Assembly: GCF_041897535.1 (NCBI RefSeq)
Contig: NZ_CP169217.1
Span: forward strand, 1,674,001 to 1,738,000
From: Methylomicrobium lacus_A
GTDB taxonomy: Bacteria; Pseudomonadota; Gammaproteobacteria; Methylococcales; Methylomonadaceae
Length of the DNA stretch: 64,000 nucleotides
Reading direction: 5' to 3'
Shown piece after piece: positions 28,639 to 36,402 of this stretch. The translations under genes and the position numbers were made by a program. Within the stretch, counting starts at the first letter, position 1, and each line of letters opens with the position of its first letter. The notes below the pieces were generated by a model. The model did not search any database, was not told where the DNA came from, and saw only the letters and a program-made list of their open reading frames with translations.

Positions 28639-30215
28639 TCAATCGTCGCGGGCGGCTTGCCGGAAATGTCGTAGGTGACCCGCGAGATGCCCGACACCTC
28701 GTTGATGATCCGCCGCGACACCAGATCGAGAAAATCGTAAGGCAGATGCGCCCAGCGCGCGGTCATGAAGTCGATCGTTTCGACCGCCCTAAGCGCGACC
28801 ACGTAATCGTAGCGGCGGCCGTCGCCCATCACGCCGACCGACTTGACCGGCAGGAACACCGCGAAGGCCTGGCTGACCTTGGAATATAAATCGTGCCGGT
28901 ACAGTTCCTCGATGAAAATCGCGTCGGCCTGGCGCAGCAGATCGGCATAGTCCTTCTTGACCTCGCCCAGAATGCGCACGCCCAGACCCGGTCCCGGAAA
29001 AGGATGCCGATGGATCATGTCGGCCGGCAGGCCCAGCTCCAGCCCTAGCTTTCTGACTTCATCCTTGAACAGTTCGCGCAGCGGCTCGACCAGCTTCAAT
29101 TTCATGTTTTCGGGCAGGCCGCCGACATTGTGATGCGACTTGATCAGATGCGCCTTGCCGCTTTTCGCGCCGGCCGATTCGATCACATCCGGATAGATCG
29201 TACCCTGCGCCAGCCAAAGCGCGTCGGTCAATTTGGCGGCTTCCTCGTCGAAAATTTCGACGAACAAGTTGCCGATGATCTTGCGTTTTTGCTCGGGATC
29301 GGTGACTCCCGCCAAGGCGGCCATGTAACGCGGCTCCGCATCGACCCGGATCACCTTGATGCCCATGTGCTCCGCGAACATCGCCATCACCTGATCGCCT
29401 TCGTTCAGACGCAAGAGACCGGTATCGACGAACACGCAGGTCAGTTGATCGCCGATCGCCTTGTGCAGGAGCGCCGCGACCACCGACGAATCGACGCCGC
29501 CGGACAGACCCAGGATCACCTGATCGCGGCCGACCTTCGCGCGTACCGATTCAATGCTGTCCTCGATGATGTTATCCGCGGTCCACAGCGCCTCGCAGCC
29601 GCAAATTTCCAGCACGAAGCGCGCGAGTATCCGGCCGCCCTGTTTCGTGTGGGTCACTTCGGGATGAAACTGCAAGCCGTAAAAGTCTTTGTCTTCGTTT
29701 GCGATGCCGGCGATCGGCGCGCCGTCCGAGCTCGCGATCAGCTTGAAACCTTCCGGCAATTGCGTAACCCGGTCGCCGTGGCTCATCCAGACATCCAGAA
29801 GGCCATAACCTTCCGGCGACACATGATCCTCGATATCGAGCAACAGTTTCGAATGCCCGCGCGCCCGGATTTGCGCGTAGCCGAATTCGCGGTGGCTGGA
29901 CGACTCGACCGTGCCGCCGAGCTGTTCGGTCATCGTCTGCAAGCCGTAGCAGATGCCCAGCACCGGCACGCCGGCCTCGAACACATATTGCGGCGCGCGC
30001 GGCGTATCGCCACTGGTGACCGTTTCGGGGCCCCCGGACAGGATGATGCCGTTCGGCGCGAATTGCTTGATTTCGTCGGCGCTGCATTCGCAGGAAAAAA
30101 TTTCCGAATACACGCCGATTTCGCGGATCCGGCGCGCGATCAGCTGGGTGTATTGCGAGCCGAAATCCAGGATCAGGATCTTGTCGGTATGGATGTTCGC
30201 GTGCGTATGTTGCAT
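28629..30215 (-). CDS. guaA: GMP synthase (glutamine-hydrolysing)
   Basis: GuaA aminates XMP to GMP. From ATG 30215 the protein has 528 residues. The class I amidotransferase domain (about 1-210) shows ILDFGSQYTQLIARRIRE, the nucleophile in GICYGLQ and the catalytic His-x-Glu in QFHPEVTHT. The ATP-pyrophosphatase domain follows with the PP-loop GLSGGVDSSVVA, and the dimerisation domain ends in PPATIEWE. The frame extends to 30251, but MQHTHANIH is the usual beginning. It overlaps tadA and lies 104 nt after guaB with a terminator in between. Confidence 0.97.
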   Translation of the reverse strand: MQHTHANIHTDKILILDFGSQYTQLIARRIREIGVYSEIFSCECSADEIKQFAPNGIILSGGPETVTSGDTPRAPQYVFEAGVPVLGICYGLQTMTEQLGGTVESSSHREFGYAQIRARGHSKLLLDIEDHVSPEGYGLLDVWMSHGDRVTQLPEGFKLIASSDGAPIAGIANEDKDFYGLQFHPEVTHTKQGGRILARFVLEICGCEALWTADNIIEDSIESVRAKVGRDQVILGLSGGVDSSVVAALLHKAIGDQLTCVFVDTGLLRLNEGDQVMAMFAEHMGIKVIRVDAEPRYMAALAGVTDPEQKRKIIGNLFVEIFDEEAAKLTDALWLAQGTIYPDVIESAGAKSGKAHLIKSHHNVGGLPENMKLKLVEPLRELFKDEVRKLGLELGLPADMIHRHPFPGPGLGVRILGEVKKDYADLLRQADAIFIEELYRHDLYSKVSQAFAVFLPVKSVGVMGDGRRYDYVVALRAVETIDFMTARWAHLPYDFLDLVSRRIINEVSGISRVTYDISGKPPATIEWE

Positions 30216-30241
30216 GTCTAAAACTCGTTGACCAGGTCTAT

Positions 30242-30273
30242 AAAAAAACAAAGGGCTCGGTAAGAGCCCTTTG
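30242..30273 (-). terminator. Intrinsic terminator between guaB and guaA
   Basis: On the minus strand CAAAGGGCTC pairs perfectly with GAGCCCTTTG around a 5-nt loop and is followed by seven T residues. It sits between guaB and guaA, so read-through would be limited and guaA would need its own promoter or partial termination. Confidence 0.9.
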
Positions 30274-30319
30274 TCCCACGGCGGATGCGCGAGGCTGATC
30301 CGCTCTACATGAAGCTATC

Positions 30320-31786
30320 TCAATCCAGCCGGTAATTCGGCGCTTCCTTCGTGATCGTCACGTCGTGCACATGGCTTTCGCGCATGCCGGCGCTGGTTAC
30401 GCGCACAAACTGCGCCCTATCGTGCATGATAGAGATCGTCTGGCTGCCGGTGTAACCCATGCTGGCGCGGATGCCGCCGAGCAACTGATGGATCACCGCA
30501 ATCAGGCTACCCTTATACGGCACGCGGCCTTCGATGCCTTCCGGCACCAGTTTTTCGGCCGAGTCGGTTTCTTCCTGGAAATAACGGTCGCTGGAACCCT
30601 GCGTCTGCGACATCGCACCCAATGAGCCCATGCCCCGATAGGATTTATACGAGCGCCCCTGGAACAATTCGGTCTCGCCCGGCGCTTCCTCGGTGCCGGC
30701 GAACAGGCCGCCGAGCATCACCGCATAGGCGCCAGCCGCCAGCGCTTTCGCGACATCGCCGGAATAGCGGATGCCGCCGTCGCCGATCAACGGCACGCCG
30801 GTGCCTTTCAGCGCCAGCGCGACATTGCTGATCGCGGTGATCTGCGGCACGCCGACGCCGGCGACGATACGGGTCGTGCAGATCGAGCCCGGGCCGATGC
30901 CGACCTTGACGCCGTCCGCGCCGGCTTCGACCAGCGCCAGCGCCGCCTCGGCGGTCGCAATATTGCCGCCGATCACCTGCACGTCCGGATAATGCTGCTT
31001 GACCCAGCGCACCCGGTCCAATACGCCCTGCGAATGGCCGTGGGCGGTATCGACCACGATCACATCGACGCCGGCCGCGACCAATGCCTCGACGCGCTCT
31101 TCGGTGCCGTGACCGGTGCCGACCGCCGCGCCGACGCGCAACCTTTCCAACTCGTCCTTGCAGGCCTGCGGGTAGTCCTTCGCTTTTTGAATGTCCTTAA
31201 CCGTGATCATGCCGCGCAAATGAAACGCATCATTCACGACCAACACTTTTTCGATGCGGTGCTTATGCAATAACGCGATCGCTTCCTTGCGGTCGGCATT
31301 CTCGCTGACCGTGACCAGGCGATCCTTCGGTGTCATGATTTTGGTGACCGGCTCGTCATAGCGGGTCTCGAAGCGCATATCGCGGCTGGTCACAATACCG
31401 ACCAGTTCATCGCCGTCCACGACCGGCACGCCGGAAATGTTTTTCGCGCGGGTCAAGCGGATCACATCGCGAATACTGGTCTCCGGCGTTACCGTGATCG
31501 GGTCTTTGATCACGCCGCTTTCGTATTTTTTGACGCTGCTGACTTCGCGCGCCTGCTGCTCGACGGTCATATTCTTGTGAATGATGCCGATGCCGCCTTC
31601 CTGCGCCATCGCAATCGCCAACCGGGCCTCGGTCACCGTATCCATCGCCGCGGAAACCAGCGGAATGTTCAACGTAATCCCGCGCGTCAGCCGCGTCTTC
31701 AATTCGACTTCACGCGGCAACACGGTCGAGTGCGCAGGCACCAATAACACGTCATCAAATGTGAGCGCTTCTTGAACTATATGCAT
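30320..31786 (-). CDS. guaB: IMP dehydrogenase
   Basis: GuaB oxidises IMP to XMP with NAD+. The 488-residue protein starts with EALTFDDVLLVPAHS, contains two CBS domains (about 95-205), the catalytic Cys in GPGSICTTRIVAGVGVPQ and the phosphate-binding GDGGIRYSGDVAKALAAGA. The flap Arg-Tyr region lies in KSYRGMGSLGAM. It precedes guaA in the usual guaBA order but is separated from it by a strong terminator. Confidence 0.97.
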   Translation of the reverse strand: MHIVQEALTFDDVLLVPAHSTVLPREVELKTRLTRGITLNIPLVSAAMDTVTEARLAIAMAQEGGIGIIHKNMTVEQQAREVSSVKKYESGVIKDPITVTPETSIRDVIRLTRAKNISGVPVVDGDELVGIVTSRDMRFETRYDEPVTKIMTPKDRLVTVSENADRKEAIALLHKHRIEKVLVVNDAFHLRGMITVKDIQKAKDYPQACKDELERLRVGAAVGTGHGTEERVEALVAAGVDVIVVDTAHGHSQGVLDRVRWVKQHYPDVQVIGGNIATAEAALALVEAGADGVKVGIGPGSICTTRIVAGVGVPQITAISNVALALKGTGVPLIGDGGIRYSGDVAKALAAGAYAVMLGGLFAGTEEAPGETELFQGRSYKSYRGMGSLGAMSQTQGSSDRYFQEETDSAEKLVPEGIEGRVPYKGSLIAVIHQLLGGIRASMGYTGSQTISIMHDRAQFVRVTSAGMRESHVHDVTITKEAPNYRLD

Positions 31787-31880
31787 AAACCGGACCTAAA
31801 AGCAATTAAATAACCGTTTACTTTATCATAACTAACGCAATTTTTATAGAGGCTTTTTGCGCCTGATTACGCGCCCGCCG

Positions 31881-32723
31881 CTAATTCTCACGCTCAAACC
31901 TGCGCCGCGTCGCTTCTTCTTTGGCATCCTTGATGACCTTCATCACGCCTTTGAGATCCGCCTTTTTGTCGCTGCTTTTGAAGCGTCCGGTCAGCGGTAC
32001 GTCGGGATGCAGGCCGCCGCTTTCGTAGAGCTTCCATATTTCCTTGCCGTAACGCGTGTTCAGCAGTTCCGGCGCAAACTGGCCGAAATAGGTCGAGAGG
32101 TTATTGACGTCCCGCTCCAACATCCTCGCGGCGTTGTTGTTGGCGGCGGCATCGACCGCCTGGGGCAGATCGATGATGACCGGGCCCTGACCGTCGACCA
32201 GGATGTTATATTCGGAAAGATCGCCGTGGATGATGCCGGCGCAGAGCATCTTCACGACTTCCCGGATCAGGATTTGATGGAACTCCAGCGCCTGTTCGTG
32301 AGTTAACTCCAGGTCGTTCAGCCGGGGCGCCGCGTTGCCGTCCGCGTCGGTGATCAGCTCCATCAGCAAGACGCCTTCGATAAAGTTGTGCGGCTTCGGC
32401 ACGCGGATGCCGGCGCCCGCAAGCCGGTACAACGCATCGACTTCGGCGTTCTGCCACAGGGCTTCCTGTTGCTCGCGTCCGAAGCGGGTGTTTTTTTGCA
32501 TCGCCCGCGCCTGGCGGCTGTTGCGGGTTTTGCGGCCTTCGCGGTACTCCGCCTGTTTATGGAAGCCGCGTTTGCCGGCTTCCTTGTACACCTTGGCGCA
32601 ACGGATTTCACCTTCGGAGGCCACCACATAGACGGCCGCTTCCTTGCCGCTTTTCAAAGGCCGCAGCACTTCGTCGATCAGACCGGCTTCCACCAAGGGT
32701 TCGAGAGTTTTTGGTGTTTTCAT
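31881..32723 (-). CDS. RIO-family serine protein kinase
   Basis: RIO kinases are atypical protein kinases/ATPases. In bacteria their substrates are little known. From ATG 32723 (MKTPKTLEPL) the 280-residue protein has the ATP-binding Lys region KSGKEAAVYVV, the catalytic loop HGDLSEYNILV and the metal-binding IIDLPQAVD, all diagnostic of the family. A longer frame begins at 32807. The C-terminus is rich in Lys and Arg. It stands alone between guaB and dbpA, divergent from dbpA. Confidence 0.92.
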   Translation of the reverse strand: MKTPKTLEPLVEAGLIDEVLRPLKSGKEAAVYVVASEGEIRCAKVYKEAGKRGFHKQAEYREGRKTRNSRQARAMQKNTRFGREQQEALWQNAEVDALYRLAGAGIRVPKPHNFIEGVLLMELITDADGNAAPRLNDLELTHEQALEFHQILIREVVKMLCAGIIHGDLSEYNILVDGQGPVIIDLPQAVDAAANNNAARMLERDVNNLSTYFGQFAPELLNTRYGKEIWKLYESGGLHPDVPLTGRFKSSDKKADLKGVMKVIKDAKEEATRRRFEREN

Positions 32724-32906
32724 TACATTTATAAATGTCTGGGGATCAATATTTGCAGATACTCTACCGGCAAAACACATTCGTTTTGTACCGGAATGAC
32801 AGGCCATCGACTTGAAAATAAAGGCGTCAATTCGTCGCGGCCAAAATTTAGACCTGCCTTATCTGTTATGATAGCCGTTATTTCCATTCTTTGAGACCTC
32901 TAATTA

Positions 32907-34289
32907 GTGTCCGCATCCAATTTCCCCGATTTATTAAGCACCGCCCTGCGCGCCAATCTCGATTCGCTCGGCTACCTGCACATGACGCCGATTCAACAAG
33001 CCAGCCTGCCCGCCATCTTAAAAGGCCAGGATTTGATCGCCCAGGCCAAGACCGGGAGCGGCAAAACCGTCGCTTTCGGCATCGGCCTGTTAACCCGGCT
33101 CGATCCGCAGGATTACCAGGTCCAGGCGCTGATCCTCTGCCCGACCCGCGAGCTGGCCGATCAGGTCAGCAAGGAAATCCGCCGTCTGGCCCGCTTCATC
33201 CCCAACATCAAATTACTGAGCCTGTGCGGCGGCACGCCGATTCGCCCGCAATACGAGTCGCTGCAACAGCACAGTCCGCATATCGTGGTCGGCACGCCGG
33301 GGCGGATTCAACAGCATCTGGACAAAGGCACCCTGAATCCTGACCGGATCAACACGCTGGTGCTGGATGAAGCCGACCGCATGCTGGACATGGGTTTTTA
33401 CGACGACATCATCAAGATCATCAAGGCCACGCCGAAAGACCGGCAAACACTGTTATTCTCGGCGACCTATCCTGACGAAATCAAGAAAATGAGCGCCGGC
33501 ATCCAAAAAAATCCGGTCGAAATCAAAGTCGAAATCACGCACCGCGACAATCCGATCGAGCAATTGTTTTTTGAAATCAGCCATGCGGAAAGAAGCAAGC
33601 ATTTAGTCACGTTGCTGGCCCATTACCGCCCCGAATCGGCGGTGATTTTCTGTAATACCAAAGCCCAGTGCCAAGAGGTCGCGGACGAACTCGAAAAACA
33701 CGGCCAGCATGCCTTGGTATTGAACGGCGATCTGGAACAAAAAGACCGCGACCGGGTGTTATTGCTGTTCACCAACAAAAGCTGCCCGCTGTTGATCGCC
33801 ACCGACGTCGCCGCGCGCGGCCTGGATATCAAGGACTTGGAGGCGGTGATCAATTACGAGATCCCCTACGAACCGGAGGTCTATATCCACCGTATCGGCC
33901 GCACCGGCAGAGCCGGCAAGGAAGGACTGGCGCTGAGCCTGTATAGTTCCCGAGATGCTCATCGCGTCAACGCGATCGAGGATTATCAGCAGCATCCGGT
34001 CACTTTCGTTGACATCGCCACCTTGCAACCGGCCACCAGGGTAGAACTCACGGCGCCGATGATCACCCTTTGCATCGACGGCGGACGCAAAAGCAAAATC
34101 CGGCCCGGCGATATACTCGGCGCATTGACCGGCGCGGCGGGGATTGAAGGCAAATATGTCGGCAAAATCGATATTACCGATAATCACGCTTACGTCGCGA
34201 TTGAGCGGGGCATGGCCAATCAGGCGGTCAAGCAATTGGCGGAGGGGACGATTAAGGGGCGTAAGCTTAGGGTTTGGAAGGTTAGTTGA
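32907..34289 (+). CDS. dbpA: ATP-dependent RNA helicase DbpA
   Basis: DbpA is a DEAD-box helicase activated by hairpin 92 of 23S rRNA and acts in 50S assembly. The 460-residue protein has the Q motif (MTPIQQASLPAIL), Walker A AKTGSGKT, VLDEADRML, FSATYP, and motif VI HRIGRTGRAGKEG. The last about 75 residues (ITLCIDGGRKSKIRPGDIL and onward) form the DbpA RNA-binding domain that separates it from RhlE/RhlB. The start is GTG at 32907; no nearer ATG keeps the N-terminal helix. Confidence 0.95.
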   Translation: MSASNFPDLLSTALRANLDSLGYLHMTPIQQASLPAILKGQDLIAQAKTGSGKTVAFGIGLLTRLDPQDYQVQALILCPTRELADQVSKEIRRLARFIPNIKLLSLCGGTPIRPQYESLQQHSPHIVVGTPGRIQQHLDKGTLNPDRINTLVLDEADRMLDMGFYDDIIKIIKATPKDRQTLLFSATYPDEIKKMSAGIQKNPVEIKVEITHRDNPIEQLFFEISHAERSKHLVTLLAHYRPESAVIFCNTKAQCQEVADELEKHGQHALVLNGDLEQKDRDRVLLLFTNKSCPLLIATDVAARGLDIKDLEAVINYEIPYEPEVYIHRIGRTGRAGKEGLALSLYSSRDAHRVNAIEDYQQHPVTFVDIATLQPATRVELTAPMITLCIDGGRKSKIRPGDILGALTGAAGIEGKYVGKIDITDNHAYVAIERGMANQAVKQLAEGTIKGRKLRVWKVS

Positions 34290-34305
34290 ATACTTTTAGA
34301 TGAGG

Positions 34306-34389
34306 GTAGCCCGGATGAAGCTTTGCGTAATCAGAGAGAACTGTGCACCGCCCCCCCCCCCGGATTCCACTGCGTTGCATCCGGGCTAC
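34306..34389. repeat. REP-like palindromic element with an 11-C tract
   Basis: GTAGCCCGGATG (34306-34317) and CATCCGGGCTAC (34378-34389) are exact inverted repeats bracketing about 60 nt that include TGCGTTG and a run of eleven C residues (34351-34361). This form is typical of dispersed extragenic palindromes mobilised by RAYT transposases. It marks the left edge of the AT-rich island. Confidence 0.8.
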
Positions 34390-34449
34390 TCGCTGGCATA
34401 GTGATTATATTAAAAATATAAAATTTATAAATATTTCCGAGTAAGACAA

Positions 34450-35547
34450 GTGAAAACAATATCAATATTTAATAACAAAGGTGGAGTTGGAAAAACTACT
34501 TTAACATTTCATTTGGCATATGCGCTTTCGGAGGTCGGAAAAAGAACTCTAATCATTGACTTGGATCCCCAATGCAATTTAACCATACTAAGCATGGATC
34601 CTGAGGAATTACATAAAATATGGGAAATTGAAGACAATTTTATTACTGATTTCGAATCAGCAAAAAATAATGTTTCATCTGCAAGTTTTGAAAAAATAAT
34701 TAATGATACACGCTCCATTCACTTTCTTCTGAAACCAACCGAGGATGGTGTCTCTGAGTTTTCAGCTATAAGCACTCCCTATAAATTAGCCGAAAATCTG
34801 GATTTGATTCCAGGAAGGCTGACACTTCACATGTACGAAGAAACAATTTCAAACAGGTGGTCAGATGCTTATAAAGGAGCTCCATTAGCCATTCGCACGC
34901 TCACAAAAATACGAGCATTGGCAACCCAGTATGCAGACAAGTTCGGCTATGACATTGTAATATTTGACACATCCCCAAGCCTTGGGATATTGAATAAATT
35001 AATTATTTCAACCACTGATGGATTTGTAATACCTTGCATGCCAGACATGTTTTCACTTTATGGTATTAGAAATATCGGTAACTCTTTAAAAAAATGGAAA
35101 GGAGAGTTTGATATTTTGTATAAAGTATTAACTCCAGAAAAGCGATCTTTATTTCCAGTTAATTATGTTAATTTATTTGGCTACACCATATACAATGCAA
35201 AAAAATATTCTGGCAAAAATAATACTTGGGATTTAGCAGTCTCGCATTACAATTATGCCGCCAAAATACCCTCAACTATTGAGAAATACATAGATCAGGA
35301 AATTTGGGATAAAGTAGCTCACGAAACCCTTACTCAGCCCATTGGCGGAACGGCTGTTATGCATACTCATAATACTCTCCCAAATATGGCTCAAAAATAT
35401 CATGTGCCGATTTGGAAAGTTCCTACTTATCCTTCTCTTGAGACAGATGACATTTCAACAATCGCCGGAAATAGAACAGTTTATGAATTAACTCGCTCTA
35501 AATATATGCAATTTGCAAAAGACTTCTTAAGCAGAGTTGGTGAGTAG
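34450..35547 (+). CDS. ParA/MinD-type ATPase of an accessory two-gene module
   Basis: The 365-residue protein is a deviant-Walker P-loop ATPase: FNNKGGVGKTTLTFHLAYAL (residues about 7-26), the A' motif LIIDLDPQCNLT and Walker B-like DIVIFDTSPSLGILNK. These are the family's nucleotide-binding elements. It is longer than plasmid ParA proteins, with an extra segment between A' and Walker B (about 55-140) and a long C-terminal region (about 230-330). No parB or parS-like neighbour exists, so plasmid-style partition is unlikely. Base composition is clearly lower in G+C than the flanks: row 34561-34620 has 21 G/C of 60, against 40 of 60 at 34081-34140. The start is GTG 34450 without a strong ribosome site. 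The RelA/SpoT-domain gene follows after 5 nt. Confidence 0.85.
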   Translation: MKTISIFNNKGGVGKTTLTFHLAYALSEVGKRTLIIDLDPQCNLTILSMDPEELHKIWEIEDNFITDFESAKNNVSSASFEKIINDTRSIHFLLKPTEDGVSEFSAISTPYKLAENLDLIPGRLTLHMYEETISNRWSDAYKGAPLAIRTLTKIRALATQYADKFGYDIVIFDTSPSLGILNKLIISTTDGFVIPCMPDMFSLYGIRNIGNSLKKWKGEFDILYKVLTPEKRSLFPVNYVNLFGYTIYNAKKYSGKNNTWDLAVSHYNYAAKIPSTIEKYIDQEIWDKVAHETLTQPIGGTAVMHTHNTLPNMAQKYHVPIWKVPTYPSLETDDISTIAGNRTVYELTRSKYMQFAKDFLSRVGE

Positions 35548-35552
35548 TTTTT

Positions 35553-36206
35553 ATGAGCGAAATAAATGACTTTCAACTCTTGATTGAAAAATATCAATCT
35601 GATTATCAGGATTTTGATCTCTTACGTCGCCACATTGTCGACTACTTTACTCTACATCCTAAAGCCGAACCATATGTTCACACTGTTAAGTCACGGTTAA
35701 AGGATCCAAATCATTTGGCAGAAAAAATTGTTCGTAAATGGAAAAATGAAAATACTATATCAGTAGATAATTTATATTCAAAAATTACTGATTTAGCAGG
35801 TGTCAGGGTGCTGCTCCTACATCAAAAGCAATTTGATGGAATCAAAGAAGCCATTGACTGCAGAATTGAAAAAGGTGAATGGATATTGGTCGAACCACCG
35901 AAGGCGTATACATGGGATCCTGAAGCAGAAAACTATTTTAAATGTTTAGGCTTAGATACTCATAAAAAAGATAGTTTTTATACAAGTGTTCATTATTTAG
36001 TTAAACAATTTGATAAATCTGACATATGCTGTGAAATACAAATTAGAACTCTCTTCGAAGAAATATGGGGAGAAGTTGATCATGCTATTAACTATCCAGA
36101 GAAGACAGATATGGAAGTATGTAGAGATCAAATTCTTGTATTAGCGAAGTTAATTGGCGCAGGTAGTAGGCTGGTTGATTCCATTTTTAATTCACACAAA
36201 AAATAA
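35553..36206 (+). CDS. RelA/SpoT-domain small nucleotide synthetase (possible toxin)
   Basis: The 217-residue protein is a stand-alone RelA/SpoT synthetase domain without hydrolase or TGS domains. Readable active-site elements are K46/R48/K50 in TVKSRLK, D80 in TDLAGVR, Y143 and H147 in SFYTSVHY (the G-loop that stacks the acceptor nucleotide) and E161 in EIQIRT, followed by WGEVDH. Such proteins make (p)ppGpp-type alarmones, or, in toxSAS families, (pp)pApp or pyrophosphorylated tRNA. It is co-oriented with the ParA-like gene 5 nt upstream and shares its AT-rich composition. Whether it is an alarmone synthetase or a toxin controlled by its partner cannot be decided by eye. Confidence 0.85.
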   Translation: MSEINDFQLLIEKYQSDYQDFDLLRRHIVDYFTLHPKAEPYVHTVKSRLKDPNHLAEKIVRKWKNENTISVDNLYSKITDLAGVRVLLLHQKQFDGIKEAIDCRIEKGEWILVEPPKAYTWDPEAENYFKCLGLDTHKKDSFYTSVHYLVKQFDKSDICCEIQIRTLFEEIWGEVDHAINYPEKTDMEVCRDQILVLAKLIGAGSRLVDSIFNSHKK

Positions 36207-36210
36207 ATAA

Positions 36211-36247
36211 CTAGCCCGTATGCTGGATTGAGGTACGAAACCCAGCA
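36211..36247. repeat. REP-like palindrome after the ParA/Rel pair
   Basis: The sequence contains GCTGG...CCAGC around ATTGAGGTACGAAAC, the format of dispersed extragenic palindromes (GCTGGGTTTCGTnCCTCA type). It starts 5 nt after the RelA/SpoT-domain stop and forms the right edge of the AT-rich pair. Confidence 0.6.
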
Positions 36248-36375
36248 ATTCGATAGAGCCTTGGGGGCGCACTGCGCCGCTTTTCAATGTCAAACCACGC
36301 CAGAACCCTTGGCAAGCGGGATAGACTGACTGCCGGAATGCTTTAAAATATCTAGATTACCTATCGTTCTGAAAT

Positions 36376-36392
36376 GGTGCGCGGTGCGCACC
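36376..36392. repeat. Short hairpin upstream of the RAYT remnant
   Basis: GGTGCGC and GCGCACC pair around a 3-nt loop just before the ATG of the RAYT-derived ORF. RAYT genes are normally flanked by such hairpins recognised by the transposase, so this is consistent with a mobilised copy. Confidence 0.6.
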
Positions 36393-36402
36393 CGGGGGAA
36401 TC

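Noticed and set aside
34450..35547. Chromosome or plasmid partition (parA) assignment
   Set aside because: No ParB gene or parS-like repeats are adjacent, and the partner is a RelA/SpoT-domain protein.
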